Shown here: one piece after another, positions 42,239 through 55,000 of the stretch | Layout of the letters: each line of letters begins with the position of its first letter | How positions within the stretch are numbered: position 1 is the first letter of the stretch | Origin: Cladorhizidae sp. MBARI D1340-BT2 | Lineage: Eukaryota > Porifera > Demospongiae > Poecilosclerida > Cladorhizidae | Assembly (NCBI GenBank): GCA_028752905.1 | Contig: JAQNBH010000294.1 | Coordinates: 28,686-92,685 of the forward strand | DNA length: 64,000 nucleotides | Direction of reading: 5' to 3' | Program-made: the position numbers and the translations under genes | The notes under the pieces: model-generated | Seen by the model: only the letters and a program-made list of their open reading frames with translations | The model's database searches: none | Told to the model about the DNA's origin: nothing

Positions 42239-43159
42239 TGATGCACTCATGTTGGTCTGGTACAATACTCTGTCCTAGTGATGCACTCATGTTGGTCTGG
42301 TACAATACTCTGTCCTAGTGATGCACTCATGTTGGTCTGGTACAATACTCTGTCCTAGTGATGCACTCATGTTGGTCTGGTACAATACTCTGTCCTAGTG
42401 ATGCACTCATGTTGGTCTGATACAATACTCTGTCCTAGTGATGCACTCATGTTGGTCTGGTACAATACTCTGTCCTAGTGATGCACTCATGTTGGTCTGG
42501 TACAATACTCTGTCCTAGTGATGCACTCATGTTGGTCTGGTACAATACTCTGTCCTAGTGATGCACTCATGTTGGTCTGGTACAATACTCTGTCCTAGTG
42601 ATGCACTCATGTTGGTCTGGTACAATACTCTGTCCTAGTGATGCACTCATGTTGGTCTGGTACAATACTCTGTCCTAGTGATGCACTCATGTTGGTCTGG
42701 TACAATACTCTGTCCTAGTGATGCACTCATGTTGGTCTGGTACAATACTCTGTCCTAGTGATGCACTCATGTTGGTCTGGTACAATACTCTGTCCTAGTG
42801 ATGCACTCATGTTGGTCTGGTACAATACTCTGTCCTAGTTGATGCACTCATGTTGGTCTGGTACAATACTCTGTCCTAGTGATGCACTCATGTTGGTCTG
42901 GTACAATACTCTGTCCTAGTGATGCACTCATGTTGGTCTGGTACAATACTCTGTCCTAGTGATGCACTCATGTTGGTCTGATACAATACTCTGTCCTAGT
43001 GATGCACTCATGTTGGTCTGGTACAATACTCTGTCCTAGTGATGCACTCATGTTGGTCTGATACAATACTCTGTCCTAGTGATGCACTCATGTTGGTCTG
43101 GTACAATACTCTGTCCTAGTGATGCACTCATGTTGGTCTGGTACAATACTCTGTCCTAG

Positions 43160-43516
43160 TGATGCACTCATGTTGGTCTGTACAATACTCTGTCCTAGTG
43201 ATGCACTCATGTTGGTCTGGTACAATACTCTGTCCTAGTGATGCACTCATGTTGGTCTGGTACAATACTCTGTCCTAGTGATGCACTCATGTTGGTCTGT
43301 ACAATACTCTGTCCTAGTGATGCACTCATGTTGGTCTGGTACAATACTCTGTCCTAGTGATGCACTCATGTTGGTCTGGTACAATACTCTGTCCTAGTGA
43401 TGCACTCATGTTGGTCTGGTACAATACTCTGTCCTAGTGATGCACTCATGTTGGTCTGGTACAATACTCTGTCCTAGTGATGCACTCATGTTGGTCTGTA
43501 CAATACTCTGTCCTAG
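43160..43516 (+). repeat. Cluster of three monomers lacking one G of GG21-22
   Basis: The units at 43160, 43279 and 43478 are each 39 bp and read TCTGTACAAT instead of TCTGGTACAAT. The same loss occurs at 40524 and 41044, and as part of the truncated unit at 49000. The loss creates the 6-base palindrome TGTACA, absent from the consensus. Recurrence of the same lesion suggests either spread of one variant by unequal exchange or a systematic two-base homopolymer error. Confidence 0.9.
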
Positions 43517-46500
43517 TGATGCACTCATGTTGGTCTGGTACAATACTCTGTCCTAGTGATGCACTCATGTTGGTCTGGTACAATACTCTGTCCTAGTGAT
43601 GCACTCATGTTGGTCTGGTACAATACTCTGTCCTAGTGATGCACTCATGTTGGTCTGGTACAATACTCTGTCCTAGTGATGCACTCATGTTGGTCTGGTA
43701 CAATACTCTGTCCTAGTGATGCACTCATGTTGGTCTGGTACAATACTCTGTCCTAGTGATGCACTCATGTTGGTCTGGTACAATACTCTGTCCTAGTGAT
43801 GCACTCATGTTGGTCTGTTACAATACTCTGTCCTAGTGATGCACTCATGTTGGTCTGGTACAATACTCTGTCCTAGTGATGCACTCATGTTGGTCTGGTA
43901 CAATACTCTGTCCTAGTGATGCACTCATGTTGGTCTGGTACAATACTCTGTCCTAGTGATGCACTCATGTTGGTCTGGTACAATACTCTGTCCTAGTGAT
44001 GCACTCATGTTGGTCTGGTACAATACTCTGTCCTAGTGATGCACTCATGTTGGTCTGGTACAATACTCTGTCCTAGTGATGCACTCATGTTGGTCTGGTA
44101 CAATACTCTGTCCTAGTGATGCACTCATGTTGGTCTGGTACAATACTCTGTCCTAGTGATGCACTCATGTTGGTCTGGTACAATACTCTGTCCTAGTGAT
44201 GCACTCATGTTGGTCTGGTACAATACTCTGTCCTAGTGATGCACTCATGTTGGTCTGGTACAATACTCTGTCCTAGTGATGCACTCATGTTTGGTCTGGT
44301 ACAATACTCTGTCCTAGTGATGCACTCATGTTGGTCTGGTACAATACTCTGTCCTAGTGATGCACTCATGTTGGTCTGGTACAATACTCTGTCCTAGTGA
44401 TGCACTCATGTTGGTCTGGTACAATACTCTGTCCTAGTGATGCACTCATGTTGGTCTGGTACAATACTCTGTCCTAGTGATGCACTCATGTTGGTCTGAT
44501 ACAATACTCTGTCCTAGTGATGCACTCATGTTGGTCTGGTACAATACTCTGTCCTAGTGATGCACTCATGTGGGTCTGGTACAATACTCTGTCCTAGTGA
44601 TGCACTCATGTTGGTCTGGTACAATACTCTGTCCTAGTGATGCACTCATGTTGGTCTGATACAATACTCTGTCCTAGTGATGCACTCATGTTGGTCTGGT
44701 ACAATACTCTGTCCTAGTGATGCACTCATGTTGGTCTGGTACAATACTCTGTCCTAGTGATGCACTCATGTTGGTCTGGTACAATACTCTGTCCTAGTGA
44801 TGCACTCATGTTGGTCTGGTACAATACTCTGTCCTAGTGATGCACTCATGTTGGTCTGGTACAATACTCTGTCCTAGTGATGCACTCATGTTGGTCTGGT
44901 ACAATACTCTGTCCTAGTGATGCACTCATGTTGGTCTGGTACAATACTCTGTCCTAGTGATGCACTCATGTTGGTCTGGTACAATACTCTGTCCTAGTGA
45001 TGCACTCATGTTGGTCTGGTACAATACTCTGTCCTAGTGATGCACTCATGTTGGTCTGGTACAATACTCTGTCCTAGTGATGCACTCATGTTGGTCTGGT
45101 ACAATACTCTGTCCTAGTGATGCACTCATGTTGGTCTGGTACAATACTCTGTCCTAGTGATGCACTCATGTTGGTCTGGTACAATACTCTGTCCTAGTGA
45201 TGCACTCATGTTGGTCTGGTACAATACTCTGTCCTAGCGATGCACTCATGTTGGTCTGGTACAATACTCTGTCCTAGTGATGCACTCATGTTGGTCTGGT
45301 ACAATACTCTGTCCTAGCGATGCACTCATGTTGGTCTGGTACAATACTCTGTCCTAGTGATGCACTCATGTTGGTCTGGTACAATACTCTGTCCTAGTGA
45401 TGCACTCATGTTGGTCTGGTACAATACTCTGTCCTAGTGATGCACTCATGTTGGTCTGGTACAATACTCTGTCCTAGTGATGCACTCATGTTGGTCTGGT
45501 ACAATACTCTGTCCTAGTGATGCACTCATGTTGGTCTGGTACAATACTCTGTCCTAGTGATGCACTCATGTTGGTCTGGTACAATACTCTGTCCTAGTGA
45601 TGCACTCATGTTGGTCTGGTACAATACTCTGTCCTAGTGATGCACTCATGTTGGTCTGGTACAATACTCTGTCCTAGTGATGCACTCATGTTGGTCTGGT
45701 ACAATACTCTGTCCTAGTGATGCACTCATGTTGGTCTGGTACAATACTCTGTCCTAGTGATGCACTCATGTTGGTCAGGTACAATACTCTGTCCTAGTGA
45801 TGCACTCATGTTGGTCTGGTACAATACTCTGTCCTAGTGATGCACTCATGTTGGTCTGGTACAATACTCTGTCCTAGTGATGCACTCATGTTGGTCTGGT
45901 ACAATACTCTGTCCTAGTGATGCACTCATGTTGGTCTGGTACAATACTCTGTCCTAGTGATGCACTCATGTTGGTCTGCTACAATACTCTGTCCTAGTGA
46001 TGCACTCATGTTGGTCTGGTCCAATACTCTGTCCTAGTGATGCACTCATGTTGGTCTGGTACAATACTCTGTCCTAGTGATGCACTCATGTTGGTCTGGT
46101 ACAATACTCTGTCCTAGTGATGCACTCATGTTGGTCTGGTACAATACTCTGTCCTAGTGATGCACTCATGTTGGTCTGATACAATACTCTGTCCTAGTGA
46201 TGCACTCATGTTGGTCTGGTACAATACTCTGTCCTAGTGATGCACTCATGTTGGTCTGATACAATACTCTGTCCTAGTGATGCACTCATGTTGGTCTGGT
46301 ACAATACTCTGTCCTAGTGATGCACTCATGTTGGTCTGGTACAATACTCTGTCCTAGTGATGCACTCATGTTGGTCTGGTACAATACTCTGTCCTAGTGA
46401 TGCACTCATGTTGGTCAGGTACAATACTCTGTCCTAGTGATGCACTCATGTTGGTCTGGTACAATACTCTGTCCTAGTGATGCACTCATGTTGGTCTGGT

Positions 46501-46877
46501 ACAATACTCTGTCCTAGTGATGCACTCATGTTGGTCTGATACAATACTCTGTCCTAGTGATGCACTCATGTTGGTCTGGTACAATACTCTGTCCTAGTGA
46601 TGCACTCATGTTGGTCTGGTACAATACTCTGTCCTAGTGATGCACTCATGTTGGTCTGGTACAATACTCTGTCCTAGTGATGCACTCATGTTGGTCTGGT
46701 ACAATACTCTGTCCTAGTGATGCACTCATGTTGGTCTGGTACAATACTCTGTCCTAGTGATGCACTCATGTTGGTCTGGTACAATACTCTGTCCTAGTGA
46801 TGCACTCATGTTGGTCTGGTACAATACTCTGTCCTAGTGATGCACTCATGTTGGTCTGGTACAATACTCTGTCCTAG

Positions 46878-46999
46878 TGATGCACTCATGTTGGTCTGAG
46901 TACAATACTCTGTCCTAGTGATGCACTCATGTTGGTCTGGTACAATACTCTGTCCTAGTGATGCACTCATGTTGGTCTGGATACAATACTCTGTCCTAG
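46878..46999 (+). repeat. Two 41-bp monomers with an extra A beside position 22
   Basis: The unit at 46878 reads CTGAGTAC and the unit at 46959 reads CTGGATAC, each with one added A next to the variable base 22. One consensus unit lies between them. The same added A (CTGGATAC) is present in the unit at 39883. Since G to A is the common substitution at this site, these units may represent a mixture of the G and A alleles in the consensus call rather than true insertions. Confidence 0.88.
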
Positions 47000-47079
47000 T
47001 GATGCACTCATGTTGGTCTGGTACAATACTCTGTCCTAGTGATGCACTCATGTTGGTCTGGTACAATACTCTGTCCTAG

Positions 47080-47160
47080 TGATGCACTCATGTTGGTCTG
47101 GTACAATACTCTGTCCCAGTGATGCACTCATGTTGGTCTGGTACAATACTCTGTCCCTAG
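47080..47160 (+). repeat. Two adjacent monomers altered in the CCTAG end
   Basis: The unit at 47080 has T to C at 47117, which removes its TAG stop and CTAG palindrome. The next unit at 47120 has a third C (CCCTAG) and is 41 bp long. Another CCC insertion is at 41521 in the unit starting at 41484. These are single-base events inside or beside the CC run. Confidence 0.9.
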
Positions 47161-47519
47161 TGATGCACTCATGTTGGTCTGATACAATACTCTGTCCTAG
47201 TGATGCACTCATGTTGGTCTGGTACAATACTCTGTCCTAGTGATGCACTCATGTTGGTCTGGTACAATACTCTGTCCTAGTGATGCACTCATGTTGGTCT
47301 GGTACAATACTCTGTCCTAGTGATGCACTCATGTTGGTCTGGTACAATACTCTGTCCTAGTGATGCACTCATGTTGGTCTGGTACAATACTCTGTCCTAG
47401 TGATGCACTCATGTGGTCTGGTACAATACTCTGTCCTAGTGATGCACTCATGTTGGTCTGGTACAATACTCTGTCCTAGTGATGCACTCATGTTGGTCTG
47501 ATACAATACTCTGTCCTAG

Positions 47520-48999
47520 TGATGCACTCATGTTGGTCTGGTACAATACTCTGTCCTAGTGATGCACTCATGTTGGTCTGGTACAATACTCTGTCCTAGT
47601 GATGCACTCATGTTGGTCTGGTACAATACTCTGTCCTAGTGATGCACTCATGTTGGTCTGGTACAATACTCTGTCCTAGTGATGCACTCATGTTGGTCTG
47701 GTACAATACTCTGTCCTAGTGATGCACTCATGTTGGTCTGGTACAATACTCTGTCCTAGTGATGCACTCATGTTGGTCTGGTACAATACTCTGTCCTAGT
47801 GATGCACTCATGTTGGTCTGGTACAATACTCTGTCCTAGTGATGCACTCATGTTGGTCTGGTACAATACTCTGTCCTAGTGATGCACTCATGTTGGTCTG
47901 GTACAATACTCTGTCCTAGTGATGCACTCATGTTGGTCTGGTACAATACTCTGTCCTAGTGATGCACTCATGTTGGTCTGGTACAATACTCTGTCCTAGT
48001 GATGCACTCATGTTGGTCTGGTACAATACTCTGTCCTAGTGATGCACTCATGTTGGTCTGGTACAATACTCTGTCCTAGTGATGCACTCATGTTGGTCTG
48101 GTACAATACTCTGTCCTAGTGATGCACTCATGTTGGTCTGGTACAATACTCTGTCCTAGTGATGCACTCATGTTGGTCTGGTACAATACTCTGTCCTAGT
48201 GATGCACTCATGTTGGTCTGGTACAATACTCTGTCCTAGTGATGCACTCATGTTGGTCTGGTACAATACTCTGTCCTAGTGATGCACTCATGTTGGTCTG
48301 GTACAATACTCTGTCCTAGTGATGCACTCATGTTGGTCTGGTACAATACTCTGTCCTAGTGATGCACTCATGTTGGTCTGGTACAATACTCTGTCCTAGT
48401 GATGCACTCATGTTGGTCTGGTACAATACTCTGTCCTAGTGATGCACTCATGTTGGTCTGGTACAATACTCTGTCCTAGTGATGCACTCATGTTGGTCTG
48501 GTACAATACTCTGTCCTAGTGATGCACTCATGTTGGTCTGGTACAATACTCTGTCCTAGTGATGCACTCATGTTGGTCTGGTACAATACTCTGTCCTAGT
48601 GATGCACTCATGTTGGTCTGGTACAATACTCTGTCCTAGTGATGCACTCATGTTGGTCTGGTACAATACTCTGTCCTAGTGATGCACTCATGTTGGTCTG
48701 GTACAATACTCTGTCCTAGTGATGCACTCATGTTGGTCTGGTACAATACTCTGTCCTAGTGATGCACTCATGTTGGTCTGGTACAATACTCTGTCCTAGT
48801 GATGCACTCATGTTGGTCTGGTACAATACTCTGTCCTAGTGATGCACTCATGTTGGTCTGGTACAATACTCTGTCCTAGTGATGCACTCATGTTGGTCTG
48901 GTACAATACTCTGTCCTAGTGATGCACTCATGTTGGTCTGGTACAATACTCTGTCCTAGTGATGCACTCATGTTGGTCTGGTACAATACTCTGTCCTAG
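47520..48999 (+). repeat. Perfect block, 37 identical monomers
   Basis: Thirty-seven consensus units follow the island without transition. The block is bounded on the right by the truncated unit at 49000. Nothing else is present. Confidence 0.93.
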
Positions 49000-49029
49000 T
49001 GATGCACTCATGTTGGTCTGTACAATAAG
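49000..49029 (+). repeat. Truncated 30-bp monomer
   Basis: The unit lacks one G of GG21-22 and the nine bases of monomer positions 30-38, so TACAATA is joined directly to AG and the next unit. The left breakpoint, just after ACAATA, is the same base as in the larger deletion at 59018. The junction is unambiguous: no shared bases allow it to be slid left or right. It moves the repeat phase by 10 bp for the rest of the array, and is a useful unique landmark. Confidence 0.95.
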
Positions 49030-52000
49030 TGATGCACTCATGTTGGTCTGGTACAATACTCTGTCCTAGTGATGCACTCATGTTGGTCTGGTACAATACT
49101 CTGTCCTAGTGATGCACTCATGTTGGTCTGGTACAATACTCTGTCCTAGTGATGCACTCATGTTGGTCTGGTACAATACTCTGTCCTAGTGATGCACTCA
49201 TGTTGGTCTGGTACAATACTCTGTCCTAGTGATGCACTCATGTTGGTCTGGTACAATACTCTGTCCTAGTGATGCACTCATGTTGGTCTGGTACAATACT
49301 CTGTCCTAGTGATGCACTCATGTTGGTCTGGTACAATACTCTGTCCTAGTGATGCACTCATGTTGGTCTGGTACAATACTCTGTCCTAGTGATGCACTCA
49401 TGTTGGTCTGGTACAATACTCTGTCCTAGTGATGCACTCATGTTGGTCTGGTACAATACTCTGTCCTAGTGATGCACTCATGTTGGTCTGGTACAATACT
49501 CTGTCCTAGTGATGCACTCATGTTGGTCTGGTACAATACTCTGTCCTAGTGATGCACTCATGTTGGTCTGGTACAATACTCTGTCCTAGTGATGCACTCA
49601 TGTTGGTCTGGTACAATACTCTGTCCTAGTGATGCACTCATGTTGGTCTGGTACAATACTCTGTCCTAGTGATGCACTCATGTTGGTCTGGTACAATACT
49701 CTGTCCTAGTGATGCACTCATGTTGGTCTGGTACAATACTCTGTCCTAGTGATGCACTCATGTTGGTCTGGTACAATACTCTGTCCTAGTGATGCACTCA
49801 TGTTGGTCTGGTACAATACTCTGTCCTAGTGATGCACTCATGTTGGTCTGGTACAATACTCTGTCCTAGTGATGCACTCATGTTGGTCTGGTACAATACT
49901 CTGTCCTAGTGATGCACTCATGTTGGTCTGGTACAATACTCTGTCCTAGTGATGCACTCATGTTGGTCTGGTACAATACTCTGTCCTAGTGATGCACTCA
50001 TGTTGGTCTGGTACAATACTCTGTCCTAGTGATGCACTCATGTTGGTCTGGTACAATACTCTGTCCTAGTGATGCACTCATGTTGGTCTGGTACAATACT
50101 CTGTCCTAGTGATGCACTCATGTTGGTCTGGTACAATACTCTGTCCTAGTGATGCACTCATGTTGGTCTGGTACAATACTCTGTCCTAGTGATGCACTCA
50201 TGTTGGTCTGGTACAATACTCTGTCCTAGTGATGCACTCATGTTGGTCTGGTACAATACTCTGTCCTAGTGATGCACTCATGTTGGTCTGGTACAATACT
50301 CTGTCCTAGTGATGCACTCATGTTGGTCTGGTACAATACTCTGTCCTAGTGATGCACTCATGTTGGTCTGGTACAATACTCTGTCCTAGTGATGCACTCA
50401 TGTTGGTCTGGTACAATACTCTGTCCTAGTGATGCACTCATGTTGGTCTGGTACAATACTCTGTCCTAGTGATGCACTCATGTTGGTCTGGTACAATACT
50501 CTGTCCTAGTGATGCACTCATGTTGGTCTGGTACAATACTCTGTCCTAGTGATGCACTCATGTTGGTCTGGTACAATACTCTGTCCTAGTGATGCACTCA
50601 TGTTGGTCTGGTACAATACTCTGTCCTAGTGATGCACTCATGTTGGTCTGGTACAATACTCTGTCCTAGTGATGCACTCATGTTGGTCTGGTACAATACT
50701 CTGTCCTAGTGATGCACTCATGTTGGTCTGGTACAATACTCTGTCCTAGTGATGCACTCATGTTGGTCTGGTACAATACTCTGTCCTAGTGATGCACTCA
50801 TGTTGGTCTGGTACAATACTCTGTCCTAGTGATGCACTCATGTTGGTCTGGTACAATACTCTGTCCTAGTGATGCACTCATGTTGGTCTGGTACAATACT
50901 CTGTCCTAGTGATGCACTCATGTTGGTCTGGTACAATACTCTGTCCTAGTGATGCACTCATGTTGGTCTGGTACAATACTCTGTCCTAGTGATGCACTCA
51001 TGTTGGTCTGGTACAATACTCTGTCCTAGTGATGCACTCATGTTGGTCTGGTACAATACTCTGTCCTAGTGATGCACTCATGTTGGTCTGGTACAATACT
51101 CTGTCCTAGTGATGCACTCATGTTGGTCTGGTACAATACTCTGTCCTAGTGATGCACTCATGTTGGTCTGGTACAATACTCTGTCCTAGTGATGCACTCA
51201 TGTTGGTCTGGTACAATACTCTGTCCTAGTGATGCACTCATGTTGGTCTGGTACAATACTCTGTCCTAGTGATGCACTCATGTTGGTCTGGTACAATACT
51301 CTGTCCTAGTGATGCACTCATGTTGGTCTGGTACAATACTCTGTCCTAGTGATGCACTCATGTTGGTCTGGTACAATACTCTGTCCTAGTGATGCACTCA
51401 TGTTGGTCTGGTACAATACTCTGTCCTAGTGATGCACTCATGTTGGTCTGGTACAATACTCTGTCCTAGTGATGCACTCATGTTGGTCTGGTACAATACT
51501 CTGTCCTAGTGATGCACTCATGTTGGTCTGGTACAATACTCTGTCCTAGTGATGCACTCATGTTGGTCTGGTACAATACTCTGTCCTAGTGATGCACTCA
51601 TGTTGGTCTGGTACAATACTCTGTCCTAGTGATGCACTCATGTTGGTCTGGTACAATACTCTGTCCTAGTGATGCACTCATGTTGGTCTGGTACAATACT
51701 CTGTCCTAGTGATGCACTCATGTTGGTCTGGTACAATACTCTGTCCTAGTGATGCACTCATGTTGGTCTGGTACAATACTCTGTCCTAGTGATGCACTCA
51801 TGTTGGTCTGGTACAATACTCTGTCCTAGTGATGCACTCATGTTGGTCTGGTACAATACTCTGTCCTAGTGATGCACTCATGTTGGTCTGGTACAATACT
51901 CTGTCCTAGTGATGCACTCATGTTGGTCTGGTACAATACTCTGTCCTAGTGATGCACTCATGTTGGTCTGGTACAATACTCTGTCCTAGTGATGCACTCA

Positions 52001-55000
52001 TGTTGGTCTGGTACAATACTCTGTCCTAGTGATGCACTCATGTTGGTCTGGTACAATACTCTGTCCTAGTGATGCACTCATGTTGGTCTGGTACAATACT
52101 CTGTCCTAGTGATGCACTCATGTTGGTCTGGTACAATACTCTGTCCTAGTGATGCACTCATGTTGGTCTGGTACAATACTCTGTCCTAGTGATGCACTCA
52201 TGTTGGTCTGGTACAATACTCTGTCCTAGTGATGCACTCATGTTGGTCTGGTACAATACTCTGTCCTAGTGATGCACTCATGTTGGTCTGGTACAATACT
52301 CTGTCCTAGTGATGCACTCATGTTGGTCTGGTACAATACTCTGTCCTAGTGATGCACTCATGTTGGTCTGGTACAATACTCTGTCCTAGTGATGCACTCA
52401 TGTTGGTCTGGTACAATACTCTGTCCTAGTGATGCACTCATGTTGGTCTGGTACAATACTCTGTCCTAGTGATGCACTCATGTTGGTCTGGTACAATACT
52501 CTGTCCTAGTGATGCACTCATGTTGGTCTGGTACAATACTCTGTCCTAGTGATGCACTCATGTTGGTCTGGTACAATACTCTGTCCTAGTGATGCACTCA
52601 TGTTGGTCTGGTACAATACTCTGTCCTAGTGATGCACTCATGTTGGTCTGGTACAATACTCTGTCCTAGTGATGCACTCATGTTGGTCTGGTACAATACT
52701 CTGTCCTAGTGATGCACTCATGTTGGTCTGGTACAATACTCTGTCCTAGTGATGCACTCATGTTGGTCTGGTACAATACTCTGTCCTAGTGATGCACTCA
52801 TGTTGGTCTGGTACAATACTCTGTCCTAGTGATGCACTCATGTTGGTCTGGTACAATACTCTGTCCTAGTGATGCACTCATGTTGGTCTGGTACAATACT
52901 CTGTCCTAGTGATGCACTCATGTTGGTCTGGTACAATACTCTGTCCTAGTGATGCACTCATGTTGGTCTGGTACAATACTCTGTCCTAGTGATGCACTCA
53001 TGTTGGTCTGGTACAATACTCTGTCCTAGTGATGCACTCATGTTGGTCTGGTACAATACTCTGTCCTAGTGATGCACTCATGTTGGTCTGGTACAATACT
53101 CTGTCCTAGTGATGCACTCATGTTGGTCTGGTACAATACTCTGTCCTAGTGATGCACTCATGTTGGTCTGGTACAATACTCTGTCCTAGTGATGCACTCA
53201 TGTTGGTCTGGTACAATACTCTGTCCTAGTGATGCACTCATGTTGGTCTGGTACAATACTCTGTCCTAGTGATGCACTCATGTTGGTCTGGTACAATACT
53301 CTGTCCTAGTGATGCACTCATGTTGGTCTGGTACAATACTCTGTCCTAGTGATGCACTCATGTTGGTCTGGTACAATACTCTGTCCTAGTGATGCACTCA
53401 TGTTGGTCTGGTACAATACTCTGTCCTAGTGATGCACTCATGTTGGTCTGGTACAATACTCTGTCCTAGTGATGCACTCATGTTGGTCTGGTACAATACT
53501 CTGTCCTAGTGATGCACTCATGTTGGTCTGGTACAATACTCTGTCCTAGTGATGCACTCATGTTGGTCTGGTACAATACTCTGTCCTAGTGATGCACTCA
53601 TGTTGGTCTGGTACAATACTCTGTCCTAGTGATGCACTCATGTTGGTCTGGTACAATACTCTGTCCTAGTGATGCACTCATGTTGGTCTGGTACAATACT
53701 CTGTCCTAGTGATGCACTCATGTTGGTCTGGTACAATACTCTGTCCTAGTGATGCACTCATGTTGGTCTGGTACAATACTCTGTCCTAGTGATGCACTCA
53801 TGTTGGTCTGGTACAATACTCTGTCCTAGTGATGCACTCATGTTGGTCTGGTACAATACTCTGTCCTAGTGATGCACTCATGTTGGTCTGGTACAATACT
53901 CTGTCCTAGTGATGCACTCATGTTGGTCTGGTACAATACTCTGTCCTAGTGATGCACTCATGTTGGTCTGGTACAATACTCTGTCCTAGTGATGCACTCA
54001 TGTTGGTCTGGTACAATACTCTGTCCTAGTGATGCACTCATGTTGGTCTGGTACAATACTCTGTCCTAGTGATGCACTCATGTTGGTCTGGTACAATACT
54101 CTGTCCTAGTGATGCACTCATGTTGGTCTGGTACAATACTCTGTCCTAGTGATGCACTCATGTTGGTCTGGTACAATACTCTGTCCTAGTGATGCACTCA
54201 TGTTGGTCTGGTACAATACTCTGTCCTAGTGATGCACTCATGTTGGTCTGGTACAATACTCTGTCCTAGTGATGCACTCATGTTGGTCTGGTACAATACT
54301 CTGTCCTAGTGATGCACTCATGTTGGTCTGGTACAATACTCTGTCCTAGTGATGCACTCATGTTGGTCTGGTACAATACTCTGTCCTAGTGATGCACTCA
54401 TGTTGGTCTGGTACAATACTCTGTCCTAGTGATGCACTCATGTTGGTCTGGTACAATACTCTGTCCTAGTGATGCACTCATGTTGGTCTGGTACAATACT
54501 CTGTCCTAGTGATGCACTCATGTTGGTCTGGTACAATACTCTGTCCTAGTGATGCACTCATGTTGGTCTGGTACAATACTCTGTCCTAGTGATGCACTCA
54601 TGTTGGTCTGGTACAATACTCTGTCCTAGTGATGCACTCATGTTGGTCTGGTACAATACTCTGTCCTAGTGATGCACTCATGTTGGTCTGGTACAATACT
54701 CTGTCCTAGTGATGCACTCATGTTGGTCTGGTACAATACTCTGTCCTAGTGATGCACTCATGTTGGTCTGGTACAATACTCTGTCCTAGTGATGCACTCA
54801 TGTTGGTCTGGTACAATACTCTGTCCTAGTGATGCACTCATGTTGGTCTGGTACAATACTCTGTCCTAGTGATGCACTCATGTTGGTCTGGTACAATACT
54901 CTGTCCTAGTGATGCACTCATGTTGGTCTGGTACAATACTCTGTCCTAGTGATGCACTCATGTTGGTCTGGTACAATACTCTGTCCTAGTGATGCACTCA

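Larger units (their letters stand above)
39123..47519 (+). repeat. Variant-rich island of the same monomer, about 210 units
   Basis: Forty-nine of about 210 units differ from consensus: 28 carry a substitution and 21 carry 23 single-base indels (10 insertions, 13 deletions). Position-22 G to A occurs at 40065, 40664, 42420, 42981, 43061, 44499, 44659, 46179, 46259, 46539, 47182 and 47501; G to C at 41706, 41863 and 45979; G to T at 43818. T to C at monomer position 1 occurs at 39323, 39403, 45238 and 45318; T to A at position 20 at 39702, 45777 and 46417. Single events are 40189 (A to T), 40984 (G to T), 44572 (T to G), 46021 (A to C) and 47117 (T to C). Both edges are abrupt. The island may be an older, less homogenised segment or a segment assembled from poorly corrected reads; the two are not exclusive. 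Confidence 0.9.

Noticed and set aside
42090..42318. Overlapping open frames on both strands (minus 42090-42305, plus 42121-42318)
   Set aside because: Both span the shortened units at 42162 and 42201, whose lost bases shift the frame. The same repeat is read on opposite strands, which is not coding evidence.
46806..47066. 86-codon minus-strand open frame
   Set aside because: It spans the inserted A at 46898 and 46981, which move the frame past the usual stops. It is the translated satellite only.
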